Positions 40,949 to 48,755 of a stretch of DNA of 52,285 bases are shown here, piece by piece; within the stretch, counting starts at the first letter, position 1; every line of letters starts with the position of its first letter. The translations under genes were made by a program, and so were the position numbers. The notes under the pieces are model-generated. The model did not search any database and had not been told where the DNA came from. It saw nothing but the letters and a program-made list of their open reading frames with translations. Location of the stretch: the NCBI GenBank assembly GCA_964533585.1, contig CAZHMM010000009.1:1-52285 (forward strand), written 5' to 3'. This DNA is from Elioraea sp964533585. GTDB taxonomy: Bacteria; Pseudomonadota; Alphaproteobacteria; Acetobacterales; Acetobacteraceae.

Positions 40949-41089
40949 GATGCCGCCCAACAAGTGGTCAATTCTTGGGCGCTGGATGGGCGAACGGCCG
41001 AAAGTTTGGGCATTTCCGGCCTGAACTGACGAAAAAAGCGTCGCGCGATCCGAGTTTGCTGTTGCCCCACCACTGTAGCGCGCGCAAAG
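40949..41089. other. Intergenic stretch without a recognised gene
   Basis: A 141-bp stretch markedly richer in A/T than the flanking genes, between the FNR-type box and the sRNA candidate. It shows a loose CAAG/CTTG dyad around 40961-40977 and TTGCTG (41056) with TGTAGC (41074), a weak promoter candidate for the sRNA. I see no convincing coding frame; a 72-codon frame from 40975 runs through the sRNA and its terminator and is rejected. Confidence 0.6.
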
Positions 41090-41191
41090 ATCAAAGGCAG
41101 GAAGAGGGCTGTTCCTCTTCCTGCCGTGTGACTGGCGTTTCCTCCCTAAACTTGGGCCGTGCGCTGCGAGGCGCGCGGCCCTTTTCTTGTT
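41090..41191 (+). ncRNA. Small RNA candidate resembling the mmgR/suhB (alpha-r8) family
   Basis: It has three parts. A perfect 12-bp hairpin (GGCAGGAAGAGG at 41096-41107, CCTCTTCCTGCC at 41114-41125, 6-base loop) comes first. A single-stranded spacer containing TTTCCTCCCT (41138-41147) follows. An intrinsic terminator closes it (11-bp stem, then TTTTCTTGTT). TTTCCTCCCT is complementary to Shine-Dalgarno sequences and, as I recall, is the conserved decamer of the alphaproteobacterial mmgR sRNA. The hairpin-spacer-terminator layout also fits. The 5' end is approximate and the family assignment is an inference. Confidence 0.6.
41154..41191 (+). terminator. Rho-independent terminator of the sRNA candidate
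   Basis: GGGCCGTGCGC (41154-41164) pairs with GCGCGCGGCCC (41171-41181) with one G-U wobble and a 6-base loop, followed by TTTTCTTGTT. Confidence 0.88.
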
Positions 41192-41269
41192 AGCGGAACG
41201 TAAAGCGTGCGTCCATAGGCTTACGAACGAAATTTGTCGCTGCACCGCAGCAAGACGAAAGAAGATGCC

Positions 41270-41659
41270 GTGCGCCTCCTGCTGAGTGGAGCGATCTTGC
41301 TGACAGTTGCCAGCGCGCTCCCCGTGACCGCCCAGACGATCGCCGAGCGCGACTGCCGCCGGCTCGAGCGCCACGTTCCGGCCCCCGATGTCGCCTACCG
41401 GCCGGGTGTCGATGCGCGCGGGCGGGCGGTTGCTCCGGCCGATCTCAATCCATCCGTCGCGATCGTGCCGGAGCGGCTGACGGTCTATCTCGGCGTGGAT
41501 CTGCGCCGGCGGCTCGGCCTGCCGCCGGACCTGATCGCCGATCTGCCGCTCGGCATCATCGAGGTCGACAACGGCACGGTGCTGTTCAACGGCCGCCCGA
41601 TCGCGCCTGACGCCGCGGCCGGGCTCGCTGCCGCCTGCGCGCAGGCGCGCCGGCGCTGA
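41270..41659 (+). CDS. Uncharacterised small exported protein
   Basis: I do not recognise a family. The 129-residue product begins with Arg, then a hydrophobic stretch (LLLSGAILLTVASALPVTA) and a plausible signal-peptidase site at VTA-QT, so it should be periplasmic. The mature part has a Cys pair far apart (Cys near residue 29 and Cys near 124) and a segment RLTVYLGVDLRRRLGLPPDL, without catalytic motifs. GTG at 41270 after GAAAGAAG is chosen; TTG at 41234 would add a charged extension. It lies between the sRNA and proS. Confidence 0.65.
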   Translation: MRLLLSGAILLTVASALPVTAQTIAERDCRRLERHVPAPDVAYRPGVDARGRAVAPADLNPSVAIVPERLTVYLGVDLRRRLGLPPDLIADLPLGIIEVDNGTVLFNGRPIAPDAAAGLAAACAQARRR

Positions 41660-41730
41660 GCCGGCGTGACGGGACGCCGCCGGATCGCTAGTGTGCGCGG
41701 CCTTTCCGCAACCCGGGATGCCGCCACGCG

Positions 41731-43047
41731 ATGCGCCTCTCTCGCTACTTCCTGCCCACGCTCAAGGAGACGCCGGCCGAGGCGCAGATCGTCTCGCACC
41801 GGCTGATGCTGCGCGCCGGGCTGATCCGCCAACAGGCTGCCGGCATCTACTCCTGGCTGCCGCTCGGCCACCGCGTGCTCACCAACATCGCGCGCATCGT
41901 GCGCGAGGAGCAGGACGCGGCCGGCTGCCACGAACTGCTGATGCCGACCATCCAGCCGGCGGAGCTTTGGAAGGAGAGCGGGCGCTACGAGGACTACGGC
42001 AAGGAGATGCTGCGCATCCGCGACCGGCACGAGCGTGAACTGCTCTATGGGCCGACCAACGAGGAGATGGTCAGCGACATCTTCCGCGCCTACGTGAAGT
42101 CGTACCGCAACCTGCCGCTGATGCTCTACCACATCCAGTGGAAGTTCCGCGACGAGGTGCGGCCCCGCTTCGGCGTGATGCGCGGCCGCGAGTTCCTGAT
42201 GAAGGACAGCTACTCCTTCGACCTCGATCAGGCCGGCGCGCGGCGGAGCTACAACAAGATGTTCGTCGCCTATCTGCGCACCTTCGCCCGCCTCGGCCTC
42301 AAGGCGATCCCGATGCGCGCGGACACGGGGCCGATCGGCGGCGATCTCAGCCACGAGTTCATCATCCTCGCCGACACCGGCGAGAGCCAGGTGTTCGTGC
42401 ATCGCGACCTCGTCGAGCGCGACATCCTCGGCGAGGCGGTGGATTACGGGTCCGATCTGCAGGCGCTCGTCGATTCCTGGACCGCGCTCTACGCCGCGAC
42501 CGACGAGAAGCACGACCCGATCGCCTTCGGCGCACTTGCCGACGGGCAGCGTGTCGAGGCACGCGGCATCGAGGTCGGTCACATCTTCTATTTCGGCACC
42601 AAGTACTCGAAGCCGATGGGCGTCACCGTGCAGGGGCCGGACGGCAAGCCGATCCACCCGGAGATGGGCAGCTACGGCATCGGCGTCTCGCGCCTCGTTG
42701 GCGCGATCATCGAGGCGAGCCATGACGACGCCGGCATCATCTGGCCCGAGACGGTCGCGCCGTTCCGCGTCGGCTTGATCAACCTCAAGCCCGGCGACGC
42801 GGCAACCGACAGGCTCTGCGACGAGATCCACGCCGCGCTGAAGAACGCCGGCACCGAGGTGCTGTATGACGACCGCGAGGAGCGGGCAGGGGTGAAGTTC
42901 GCCGACATGGACCTGATCGGCCTGCCCTGGCAGGTGATCGTCGGCCCGCGCGGTGCGGCGTCGGGACGTGCCGAGCTCAAGCGCCGCAGGGGCGGCGAGC
43001 GGCACGAGCTCGACCGCGACGCGGTGCTGGAACGGCTGCTCGGCTGA
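41731..43047 (+). CDS. proS: Proline--tRNA ligase
   Basis: A 438-residue class II aminoacyl-tRNA synthetase. It is the short alphaproteobacterial form lacking the large editing insertion found in the 570-residue E. coli type. Motif 1 is around GIYSWLPLGHRVLTNI, motif 2 FRDEVRPRFGVMRGREFLMKDSYSF (split) and motif 3 YGIGVSRLVGAI, followed by the anticodon-binding domain (DREERAGVKFADMDLIGLP). Start MRLSRYFLPTLKETPAEAQ is standard for the subgroup. Confidence 0.97.
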   Translation: MRLSRYFLPTLKETPAEAQIVSHRLMLRAGLIRQQAAGIYSWLPLGHRVLTNIARIVREEQDAAGCHELLMPTIQPAELWKESGRYEDYGKEMLRIRDRHERELLYGPTNEEMVSDIFRAYVKSYRNLPLMLYHIQWKFRDEVRPRFGVMRGREFLMKDSYSFDLDQAGARRSYNKMFVAYLRTFARLGLKAIPMRADTGPIGGDLSHEFIILADTGESQVFVHRDLVERDILGEAVDYGSDLQALVDSWTALYAATDEKHDPIAFGALADGQRVEARGIEVGHIFYFGTKYSKPMGVTVQGPDGKPIHPEMGSYGIGVSRLVGAIIEASHDDAGIIWPETVAPFRVGLINLKPGDAATDRLCDEIHAALKNAGTEVLYDDREERAGVKFADMDLIGLPWQVIVGPRGAASGRAELKRRRGGERHELDRDAVLERLLG

Positions 43048-43061
43048 GACGTTAGCGCGCC

Positions 43062-44312
43062 ATGTTCGGCCCCTTCGAGCGGATGGTCGCGTTCCGCTAT
43101 CTGCGCGCGCGCAAGGCGGAGGGCTTCGTCAGCGTGATCGCGGCGTTCTCGCTCGCCGGCATCGCGCTCGGGGTCGCCACGCTGATCATCGTGATGAGCG
43201 TGATGAACGGCTTCCGCCAGGAACTGCTCGGCAAGATCCTCGGCCTGAACGGGCATCTCGGCGTCTATGGCGCGGCCGGCCCGCTCGCCGAGTTCGACGC
43301 CGCGGCCGAACGCATCCGGCGCGTGCCCGGCGTGGTGCAGGCGATCCCGATCGTCGAGGGGCAGGTGCTCGGCACGGGCGAGCGCGGCGGCGCCTCGGGC
43401 GTGCTGGCGCGCGGCGTGCGGCCGGCGGATCTGCGCGCGCGCGCCATCATCGCCGACAACATCGTCGCCGGCTCGCTCGATCGGTTCGAGGGCGAGGACG
43501 CGATCCTGATCGGCACGCGGCTCGCCTCGCGGCTCGGGTTGCGCGTCGGCGAGCGGATCAGCCTGGTCTCGCCGCAGGGCCAGGTGACCGCGTTCGGCAC
43601 GGTGCCGCGCGTGGTCGCCTACACGATCGTCGGCCTGTTCGAGGTCGGCATGTACGAATACGACTCCTCCTACGTGTTCCTGCCCTTCGAGACGGCGCAG
43701 GCCTATTTCCGCCAGGAGGGGGCGGCGACCCAGGTGGAGGTCTTCATCGAAGACCCGACGCGGGTGCGCAATGTGGCTTTCGCGATCCGCGACGCGCTGC
43801 GCGAGCAGCCCGTGCGCATCCTCGACTGGCAGCAGGCGAACTCGTCGTTCTTCCAGGCGGTGCAGGTCGAGCGGAACGTGATGTTCCTGATCCTGACCCT
43901 GATCATCCTGGTGGCCGCGTTCAACATCATCTCCTCGCTGGTGATGCTGGTGAAGGACAAGGGCCGCGACATCGCGATCCTGCGCACGATGGGGGCGACC
44001 AAGGGCGCGGTGATGCGCATCTTCCTGATGTGCGGCGCCTCGATCGGCGTGCTCGGCACGGTGATCGGCGTCGGGCTCGGGCTCGCCTTCTCGCTCAATA
44101 TCGAGACGATCCGGCAATGGCTCCAGGGACTGACCGGCCAGGAGCTGTTCCAGGCCGAGATCTACTTCCTCTCGCGCCTGCCGGCGGTGGTCGATCCGAA
44201 CGAGGTGCTGCAGGTCACGCTGATGGCGCTCGGGCTGTCGCTCGCCGCCACGCTCTATCCTGCGTTCCGCGCCGCGCGGCTCGATCCGGTCGAGGCGCTC
44301 CGGTATGAGTGA
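43062..44312 (+). CDS. lolC: Lipoprotein-releasing ABC transporter permease (LolC/E family)
   Basis: A 416-residue inner-membrane permease with one N-terminal helix (about 25-45), a large periplasmic domain and three C-terminal helices. It detaches lipoproteins from the inner membrane for LolA. The N terminus FERMVAFRYLRARKAEGFVS and the first helix region IALGVATLIIVMSVMNGFRQEL match the family. A single LolC/E-type gene next to lolD implies a homodimeric (LolF-like) permease. The stop overlaps lolD by 8 bp. Confidence 0.94.
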   Translation: MFGPFERMVAFRYLRARKAEGFVSVIAAFSLAGIALGVATLIIVMSVMNGFRQELLGKILGLNGHLGVYGAAGPLAEFDAAAERIRRVPGVVQAIPIVEGQVLGTGERGGASGVLARGVRPADLRARAIIADNIVAGSLDRFEGEDAILIGTRLASRLGLRVGERISLVSPQGQVTAFGTVPRVVAYTIVGLFEVGMYEYDSSYVFLPFETAQAYFRQEGAATQVEVFIEDPTRVRNVAFAIRDALREQPVRILDWQQANSSFFQAVQVERNVMFLILTLIILVAAFNIISSLVMLVKDKGRDIAILRTMGATKGAVMRIFLMCGASIGVLGTVIGVGLGLAFSLNIETIRQWLQGLTGQELFQAEIYFLSRLPAVVDPNEVLQVTLMALGLSLAATLYPAFRAARLDPVEALRYE

Positions 44313-44991
44313 CGCGGTCCTGCGCCTGGAGGGCGTGGCCCGCACGTTCCGCACCGGCGACGGGCTGCTCGAGGTGCTGCGTGGGATCGATCTCGCGATC
44401 ATGCCGGGCGAGATCGTCGCGCTGGCGGCCCCCTCGGGTGCAGGCAAGTCCACGCTGCTGCACATCGCCGGGCTGCTCGAGCATGCCGATCGCGGCCGCA
44501 TCGTCGTCGCCGGCAAGGAGGCCTCCGCGCTCGGCGACACCGCGCGCACCGAGCTCCGCCGCTCGACCATCGGCTTCGTCTACCAGTTCCATCATCTGCT
44601 GCCGGAGTTCACCGCGCGCGAGAACGTGGCGATGCCGCAGGTGATCGCCGGCGTTTCGAAGCGGGCGGCAGCCGAGCGGGCCGGGACGCTGCTCGGCGCG
44701 CTCGGGCTTTTGGCGCGGCTGAACCACCGCCCGGCGCGGCTGTCGGGCGGCGAGCAGCAGCGGGTGGCGATCGCACGCGCGCTCGCCAACGAGCCGAAGC
44801 TGCTGCTGGCCGATGAGCCGACGGGGAATCTCGACATGGCGACTGCCGAGGTGGTGTTCGGCGAGCTGCTCTCGCTCGTGCGCGAGCGCGGCGTGGCGGC
44901 GCTGATCGCCACGCACAACCCGGATCTGGCGGCGCGCATGGACCGCATGCTGACGCTGCGCGACGGCCACGTGGTGGAGGGGAGGGGCTGA
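44305..44991 (+). CDS. lolD: Lipoprotein-releasing ABC transporter ATPase LolD
   Basis: A 228-residue ABC ATPase. Walker A is APSGAGKST (42-50), the signature LSGGEQQRVAIARAL, Walker B LLLADEPTGNLD, and the H-loop IATHNPDLA. VYQFHHLLPEFTARENVAMP is typical of LolD. The start overlaps lolC and the stop overlaps panE as TGATG, so the three are probably one transcript. Confidence 0.95.
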   Translation: MSDAVLRLEGVARTFRTGDGLLEVLRGIDLAIMPGEIVALAAPSGAGKSTLLHIAGLLEHADRGRIVVAGKEASALGDTARTELRRSTIGFVYQFHHLLPEFTARENVAMPQVIAGVSKRAAAERAGTLLGALGLLARLNHRPARLSGGEQQRVAIARALANEPKLLLADEPTGNLDMATAEVVFGELLSLVRERGVAALIATHNPDLAARMDRMLTLRDGHVVEGRG

Positions 44992-45938
44992 TGCGCGTCC
45001 TCGTGCTCGGCGCCGGCGCGGTCGGCGGCTATTTCGGCGGCCGGCTTGCGCAGGCCGGTTCGGCCGAGGTCGCGTTCCTGGTGCGCCCCGCCCGCAAGGC
45101 GCAGCTGGAGCGCGACGGGCTGGTGATCGAGAGCGCCTCCGCCGGCGATGCGCGCCTCCCTGTCACCGCGCTGCTGTCCGAGGACCTGTCGCGCACCGGC
45201 GCCTGGGATGTCGTGCTGCTCACCGCCAAGGCGTACGATCTCGATGCGGCGATCGCGGCGATCCGCCCGGCGGTCGGCGACACGACGGCGGTGCTGCCGC
45301 TGCTGAACGGCCTGTCGCATCTCGACACGCTGATCGCGACGTTCGGCGCGCCGCGTGTGCTGGGCGGCCTCGCCAAGATCCAGGCGACGCTGACGGCCGA
45401 CGGCGTCGTGCGGCACCTCGCCCCGGTGCAGATGCTGGAGTTCGGCGAGCTCGACGGCACGATGTCCGAGCGCGTGCAGGCGCTGAAGCGCGCCTTCGAC
45501 GCCACCGGCATCCGCGCCGATGCCGTGACCGACATCCAGGGCCGCATGTGGGAGAAGCTGGTGCTGATCGGCACGCTCGTCGTCGCCACGGTGCTGATGC
45601 GCGCGAATCTCGGCGAGATCGCTGCGGCCGGCGGCCAGGGCTGGATCGACCGCGTGCTGGAGCGGAACGTGGCGATCGCCGCGGCGCATGGCCATCCGGT
45701 GCGGCCGAAAGCGCTCGAGCGCGAACTGCGGCCGATGTTCCGCAGCGCGAGCCCTGCGGCCGCGTCGATGTTGCGTGACCTGGAGGCCGGCGGCCGGATC
45801 GAGTCCGATCACATCCTCGGCTTCCTGCTCGAAGCTGCGCGCCGTGCCGGCGTGGACGCGACCCTGCACGAGACCGCGTATCTGCATGCCAAGGCCTACG
45901 AGGCGCGGCGCGCAGCGGGTCGTCTGTCGAACCGGTAA
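44991..45938 (+). CDS. panE: 2-dehydropantoate 2-reductase (ketopantoate reductase)
   Basis: A 315-residue NADPH-dependent reductase family member of the pantothenate route. The Rossmann motif GAGAVGGYFGGRLAQAG starts at residue 7. The LTAKAYDLD lysine, PLLNGLSHLDTL, and MWEKLVLIG follow in family order, with the C-terminal SMLRDLEAGGRIESDHILG. Several paralogues of this family act on other 2-oxo acids, so the substrate is probable rather than certain. It is coupled to lolD although functionally unrelated. Confidence 0.88.
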   Translation: MRVLVLGAGAVGGYFGGRLAQAGSAEVAFLVRPARKAQLERDGLVIESASAGDARLPVTALLSEDLSRTGAWDVVLLTAKAYDLDAAIAAIRPAVGDTTAVLPLLNGLSHLDTLIATFGAPRVLGGLAKIQATLTADGVVRHLAPVQMLEFGELDGTMSERVQALKRAFDATGIRADAVTDIQGRMWEKLVLIGTLVVATVLMRANLGEIAAAGGQGWIDRVLERNVAIAAAHGHPVRPKALERELRPMFRSASPAAASMLRDLEAGGRIESDHILGFLLEAARRAGVDATLHETAYLHAKAYEARRAAGRLSNR

Positions 45939-45962
45939 CCGTTCCGTTACGTCCCAATTTCC

Positions 45963-45991
45963 TTGCGACTGCCGTCGCAGCGCGCTAATGT
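45963..45991 (+). promoter_or_regulatory. Candidate promoter of the subtilase gene
   Basis: TTGCGA (45963-45968), a 17-base spacer and TAATGT (45986-45991) inside GCTAATGT. Transcription would start near 45998, about 45 bases before the ATG. Confidence 0.35.
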
Positions 45992-46043
45992 AACGCTCGC
46001 GTAGCGACCTGAGCTGCGCCGAAACGGAACTCGGACAGGAGAG

Positions 46044-47381
46044 ATGGCCATGGCAATCAGGCGAGGCAGGCGACCGCGGGCGCGCGGCGCGGCTGCGACC
46101 ACTCCGACCGGCGACACGCCGATCAGTGCCGCCGCCGTCTCGGCACCGACCGAACAGCTCCTGCTCGCCGCGCTGGAGCGCGGCGGCGACACGCTGGAGA
46201 CCGGGCGCTACCTGGTCACCTATCGCGAGGGCATGGCGGAGGAGGGCGCGAAGGCGCTCCGCGCGCAGGATTTCCGCATGGCCGATGCGCGCGACTTCAC
46301 CGGCCAGGCGGTCGCGCTCGAGGATGCGGGCGATGCCGAGGCGCTGAACTTCCCGGAGATCGGCGTGGCGGTGGTGAGCGGCGCGGCGCTCGAGGCGCAC
46401 GGCATGAGCACCTTCGCCGCCGCAGCCGCGGACAGTCCGATCGAGACGATCGAGCCCGAGTACTTCGTGTTCGCCGCCGGCTCGGAGTATCTGCGCGGTT
46501 TCCTCGCCGCGGCCAACACGATCGCGCGCGACCTCAAGGGCGTGCCGATGCCGGAGGAGGAGGAGGTCGAGGCGGAGGTGCTCGGCGCGACCTGGGGGCT
46601 CGTGCGCTGCAAGGTGCCGCCGAGCAGCCGCAGCGGCGTTGGCATCAAGGTGGCGGTGCTCGATACCGGCATGGATCTCGGCCATCCGGATTTCTCCGGT
46701 CGGCCGATCACGACCCAGACCTTCGTCGGTCAGCCGGTGCAGGATCTGAACGGTCACGGCACGCACTGCATCGGCACCGCCTGTGGCCCGAAATCGCCGC
46801 CGGGCAGCACGCCGCGTTACGGCATCGCCTATGCCGGGCGCATCTTCGTCGGCAAGGTGCTGACCAACTCGGGCAGCGGCACCGGCGCGGGCGTGCTTGC
46901 CGGCATGAACTGGGCGATCGCCAACCGCTGCGAGGTGATCTCGATGTCGCTCGGCAGTCAGAGCCCGGTGCAGGCGGCCTACACCGCCGCCGGCCAGGCC
47001 GCGCTCTCGGCCGGCTGCCTGATCATCGCCGCCGCCGGCAATGAAGCCTCGCCGGCCGGGGCGCCGGCCAACTCGCCGACCATCATGTCGGTCGCCTCGC
47101 TCGACCCCAACCTGACCCCGTCCAGCTTCTCGAACTTCGGCAAGATCGAGATCGCCGCGCCCGGCCGCGACGTGTTCTCGTCCTGGCCGCGGCCGCGGCG
47201 GTATCACACGATCAGCGGCACCTCGATGGCGACACCGCACGTCGCCGGTTGCGCGGCGCTGTGGGCGCAGACCAGCGGCTCGCTGCGCGGGGCGGCGCTG
47301 TGGCGCAGGCTGCAGTCGAGCGCGCAGCCGCTGCCCCTGCCGGCCTCCCGGGTCGGCGCTGGCCTTGTCCAGGCACCCTAG
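46044..47381 (+). CDS. S8 subtilisin-like serine protease with I9-like N-terminal domain
   Basis: A 445-residue subtilase. The triad is Asp207 (VAVLDTGMD), His238 (NGHGTHCIG) and Ser394 (SGTSMATPHVAG), with oxyanion Asn333 (AAGNEA). Residues 55-145 resemble an inhibitor-I9 propeptide (GRYLVTYREG, FPEIGVAVVSG, IETIEPEYFVFA), joined to the catalytic domain by an acidic linker (PEEEEVEAEV). The N terminus is Arg-rich (AIRRGRRPRARG) with no hydrophobic signal, so the export route is unclear. ATG at 46044 or 46050 may start it; the second is better spaced from GGAG. A small propeptide-like gene follows. Confidence 0.9.
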   Translation: MAMAIRRGRRPRARGAAATTPTGDTPISAAAVSAPTEQLLLAALERGGDTLETGRYLVTYREGMAEEGAKALRAQDFRMADARDFTGQAVALEDAGDAEALNFPEIGVAVVSGAALEAHGMSTFAAAAADSPIETIEPEYFVFAAGSEYLRGFLAAANTIARDLKGVPMPEEEEVEAEVLGATWGLVRCKVPPSSRSGVGIKVAVLDTGMDLGHPDFSGRPITTQTFVGQPVQDLNGHGTHCIGTACGPKSPPGSTPRYGIAYAGRIFVGKVLTNSGSGTGAGVLAGMNWAIANRCEVISMSLGSQSPVQAAYTAAGQAALSAGCLIIAAAGNEASPAGAPANSPTIMSVASLDPNLTPSSFSNFGKIEIAAPGRDVFSSWPRPRRYHTISGTSMATPHVAGCAALWAQTSGSLRGAALWRRLQSSAQPLPLPASRVGAGLVQAP

Positions 47382-47448
47382 CTAGACTCCGCTCCGCCTC
47401 GCCTCGGCCCCTGTCCGGCCGGGGCGCCGGCGGGGATGGAGGCCAGCC

Positions 47449-47688
47449 GTGGCCGAGCGCAAGACCTGGATCGTCACCCTGAGCGGCGAGCGCCCGCCCG
47501 CCGAGGTGAGGCGTGACCTCATCGAGGCCGGGTTCGCGGTCGGCGCGGTGCTCGACGCGATCGGCGTGATCACCGGCGAGGCGGATGCCAAGGCCGTGGC
47601 GAAAGCCCGCAAGATCAAGGGGATCGCCAGCATCGCCGAGGACATCGAGGTCGGCATCGGCCCGCCAGGGTCGAACCCGACTTGGTAG
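47449..47688 (+). CDS. Small standalone I9/subtilase-propeptide-like protein
   Basis: A 79-residue protein starting at GTG with a strong GGAGG. Its pattern WIVTLSGE, GFAVGAVLDAIGVITGEAD, KGIASIAEDIEVGIGPP resembles the inhibitor-I9/subtilisin prodomain: a beta-alpha-beta layout with two halves and an acidic edge strand. Standalone proteins of this type occur beside S8 proteases and are sometimes misnamed ketohydroxyglutarate aldolase. It would act as an inhibitor or folding chaperone of the protease 67 bp upstream. No signal peptide is seen, matching its neighbour. The role is inferred from pattern and context. Confidence 0.65.
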   Translation: MAERKTWIVTLSGERPPAEVRRDLIEAGFAVGAVLDAIGVITGEADAKAVAKARKIKGIASIAEDIEVGIGPPGSNPTW

Positions 47689-47694
47689 CACAGC

Positions 47695-47728
47695 GGCCGC
47701 GCGGCACCCCTGCGCCGCGCGGGCCTTG
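47695..47728 (+). terminator. GC hairpin after the I9-like gene
   Basis: GGCCGCGCGGC (47695-47705) pairs with GCCGCGCGGGCC (47714-47725) with one bulged C. Only TTG follows, so it is a weak intrinsic terminator at best. Confidence 0.4.
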
Positions 47729-47919
47729 CCCTCACCGTTGCCTCCCTGTATCACCCGCCCCGGCCGCGCGTGGGGTTTCCCGCGCCGGCCAATTCGCACG
47801 CGGTGCAGCCTTCCCGGGGATCCCCCCGGGGTCCGGTGCGGGCCCATGCCGAACGCGGCATCGGCCGGCGCAGCGCCGCGGAGGAACGAACCGGACGTGT
47901 GAAGGAGAAGGACGGCCCC
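47726..47919 (+). promoter_or_regulatory. rpsB promoter and leader region
   Basis: A 194-bp noncoding stretch before rpsB. A weak promoter candidate is TTGCCC (47726) with TGTATC (47747). The downstream leader holds GC-rich dyads such as CCCGGGG/CCCCGGGG around 47813-47831 and CCGGCGCAGCGCCG-like pairing near 47864-47880. Autoregulation of rpsB-tsf by S2 through the leader is known in E. coli; whether these dyads serve that here is unknown. Confidence 0.35.
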
Positions 47920-48729
47920 ATGGCCCTGCCCGTGTTCACCCTGCGCCAGCTGCTGGAAGCCGGCGTCCATTTCGGCCACCACACCCGCCGCTGGAACCCG
48001 AAGATGGCGCCGTACCTCTTCGGCGTGCGCAACCAGGTCCACATCATCGACCTGCAGCAGACCGTGCCGATGCTGAGCCGGGCGATGCAGGCGATCCGCG
48101 ACGCGGTCGCCGGCGGCGGCCGCGTGCTGTTCGTCGGCACCAAGCGCTCGGCCGCCGACTACGTGGCCGACGCCGCGAAGCGCTGCGGCCAGTACTACGT
48201 CAACCACCGCTGGCTCGGCGGCATGCTGACCAACTGGAAGACCATCCAGAACTCGATCCGCCGGCTGCGCACGATCGAAGAGCAGCTCGGCGCCGAGACG
48301 ACCGGGCTGACCAAGAAGGAGCAGCTGATGCTGACGCGCGAGCGCGACAAGCTCGAGCGGGCGCTCGGCGGCATCAAGGAGATGGGCGGGCTGCCGGACA
48401 TCCTGTTTATCATCGACACGAACAAGGAGAAGATCGCGGTCCAGGAGGCGCGCAAGCTGAACATCCCGGTGGTCGCGGTGCTCGACAGCAACTCCGACCC
48501 CGAGGGCGTGACCTTCCCGATCCCCGGCAACGACGACGCGATCCGCGCGATCGCGCTCTACTGCGACCTGGTCGCGGGCTCGGTGCTGGACGGCATCTCG
48601 GCCGAGATGGCGGCCTCGGGGCTCGACCTCGGCGCGGCCGAGGAGGTGCCGATGGATGAGCTGCCGCCGGCCGAGGAGGCGGTTGCCGAGGGCGCCTCGC
48701 CGGAGGCGTCCGCCGAGGCGCGGGCCTGA
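47920..48729 (+). CDS. rpsB: 30S ribosomal protein S2
   Basis: A 269-residue S2 with the conserved start VFTLRQLLEAGVHFGHHTRRWNPKM (residues 5-29), FVGTKRSAADYV, RWLGGMLTNWKTI, and IPVVAVLDSNSDPEGVTFPIPGNDDAIRAI. The acidic Ala/Glu-rich C-terminal tail (about 30 residues) is common in Alphaproteobacteria. The ATG at 47920 follows GGAGAAGGA; the longer open frame is leader sequence. Confidence 0.97.
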   Translation: MALPVFTLRQLLEAGVHFGHHTRRWNPKMAPYLFGVRNQVHIIDLQQTVPMLSRAMQAIRDAVAGGGRVLFVGTKRSAADYVADAAKRCGQYYVNHRWLGGMLTNWKTIQNSIRRLRTIEEQLGAETTGLTKKEQLMLTRERDKLERALGGIKEMGGLPDILFIIDTNKEKIAVQEARKLNIPVVAVLDSNSDPEGVTFPIPGNDDAIRAIALYCDLVAGSVLDGISAEMAASGLDLGAAEEVPMDELPPAEEAVAEGASPEASAEARA

Positions 48730-48755
48730 CGCTCAGAGCACGAGAGGACGGATCG

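Noticed and set aside
40975..41193. A 72-codon frame across the sRNA candidate
   Set aside because: It runs through a perfect hairpin and an intrinsic terminator, and shows no domain or ribosome site.
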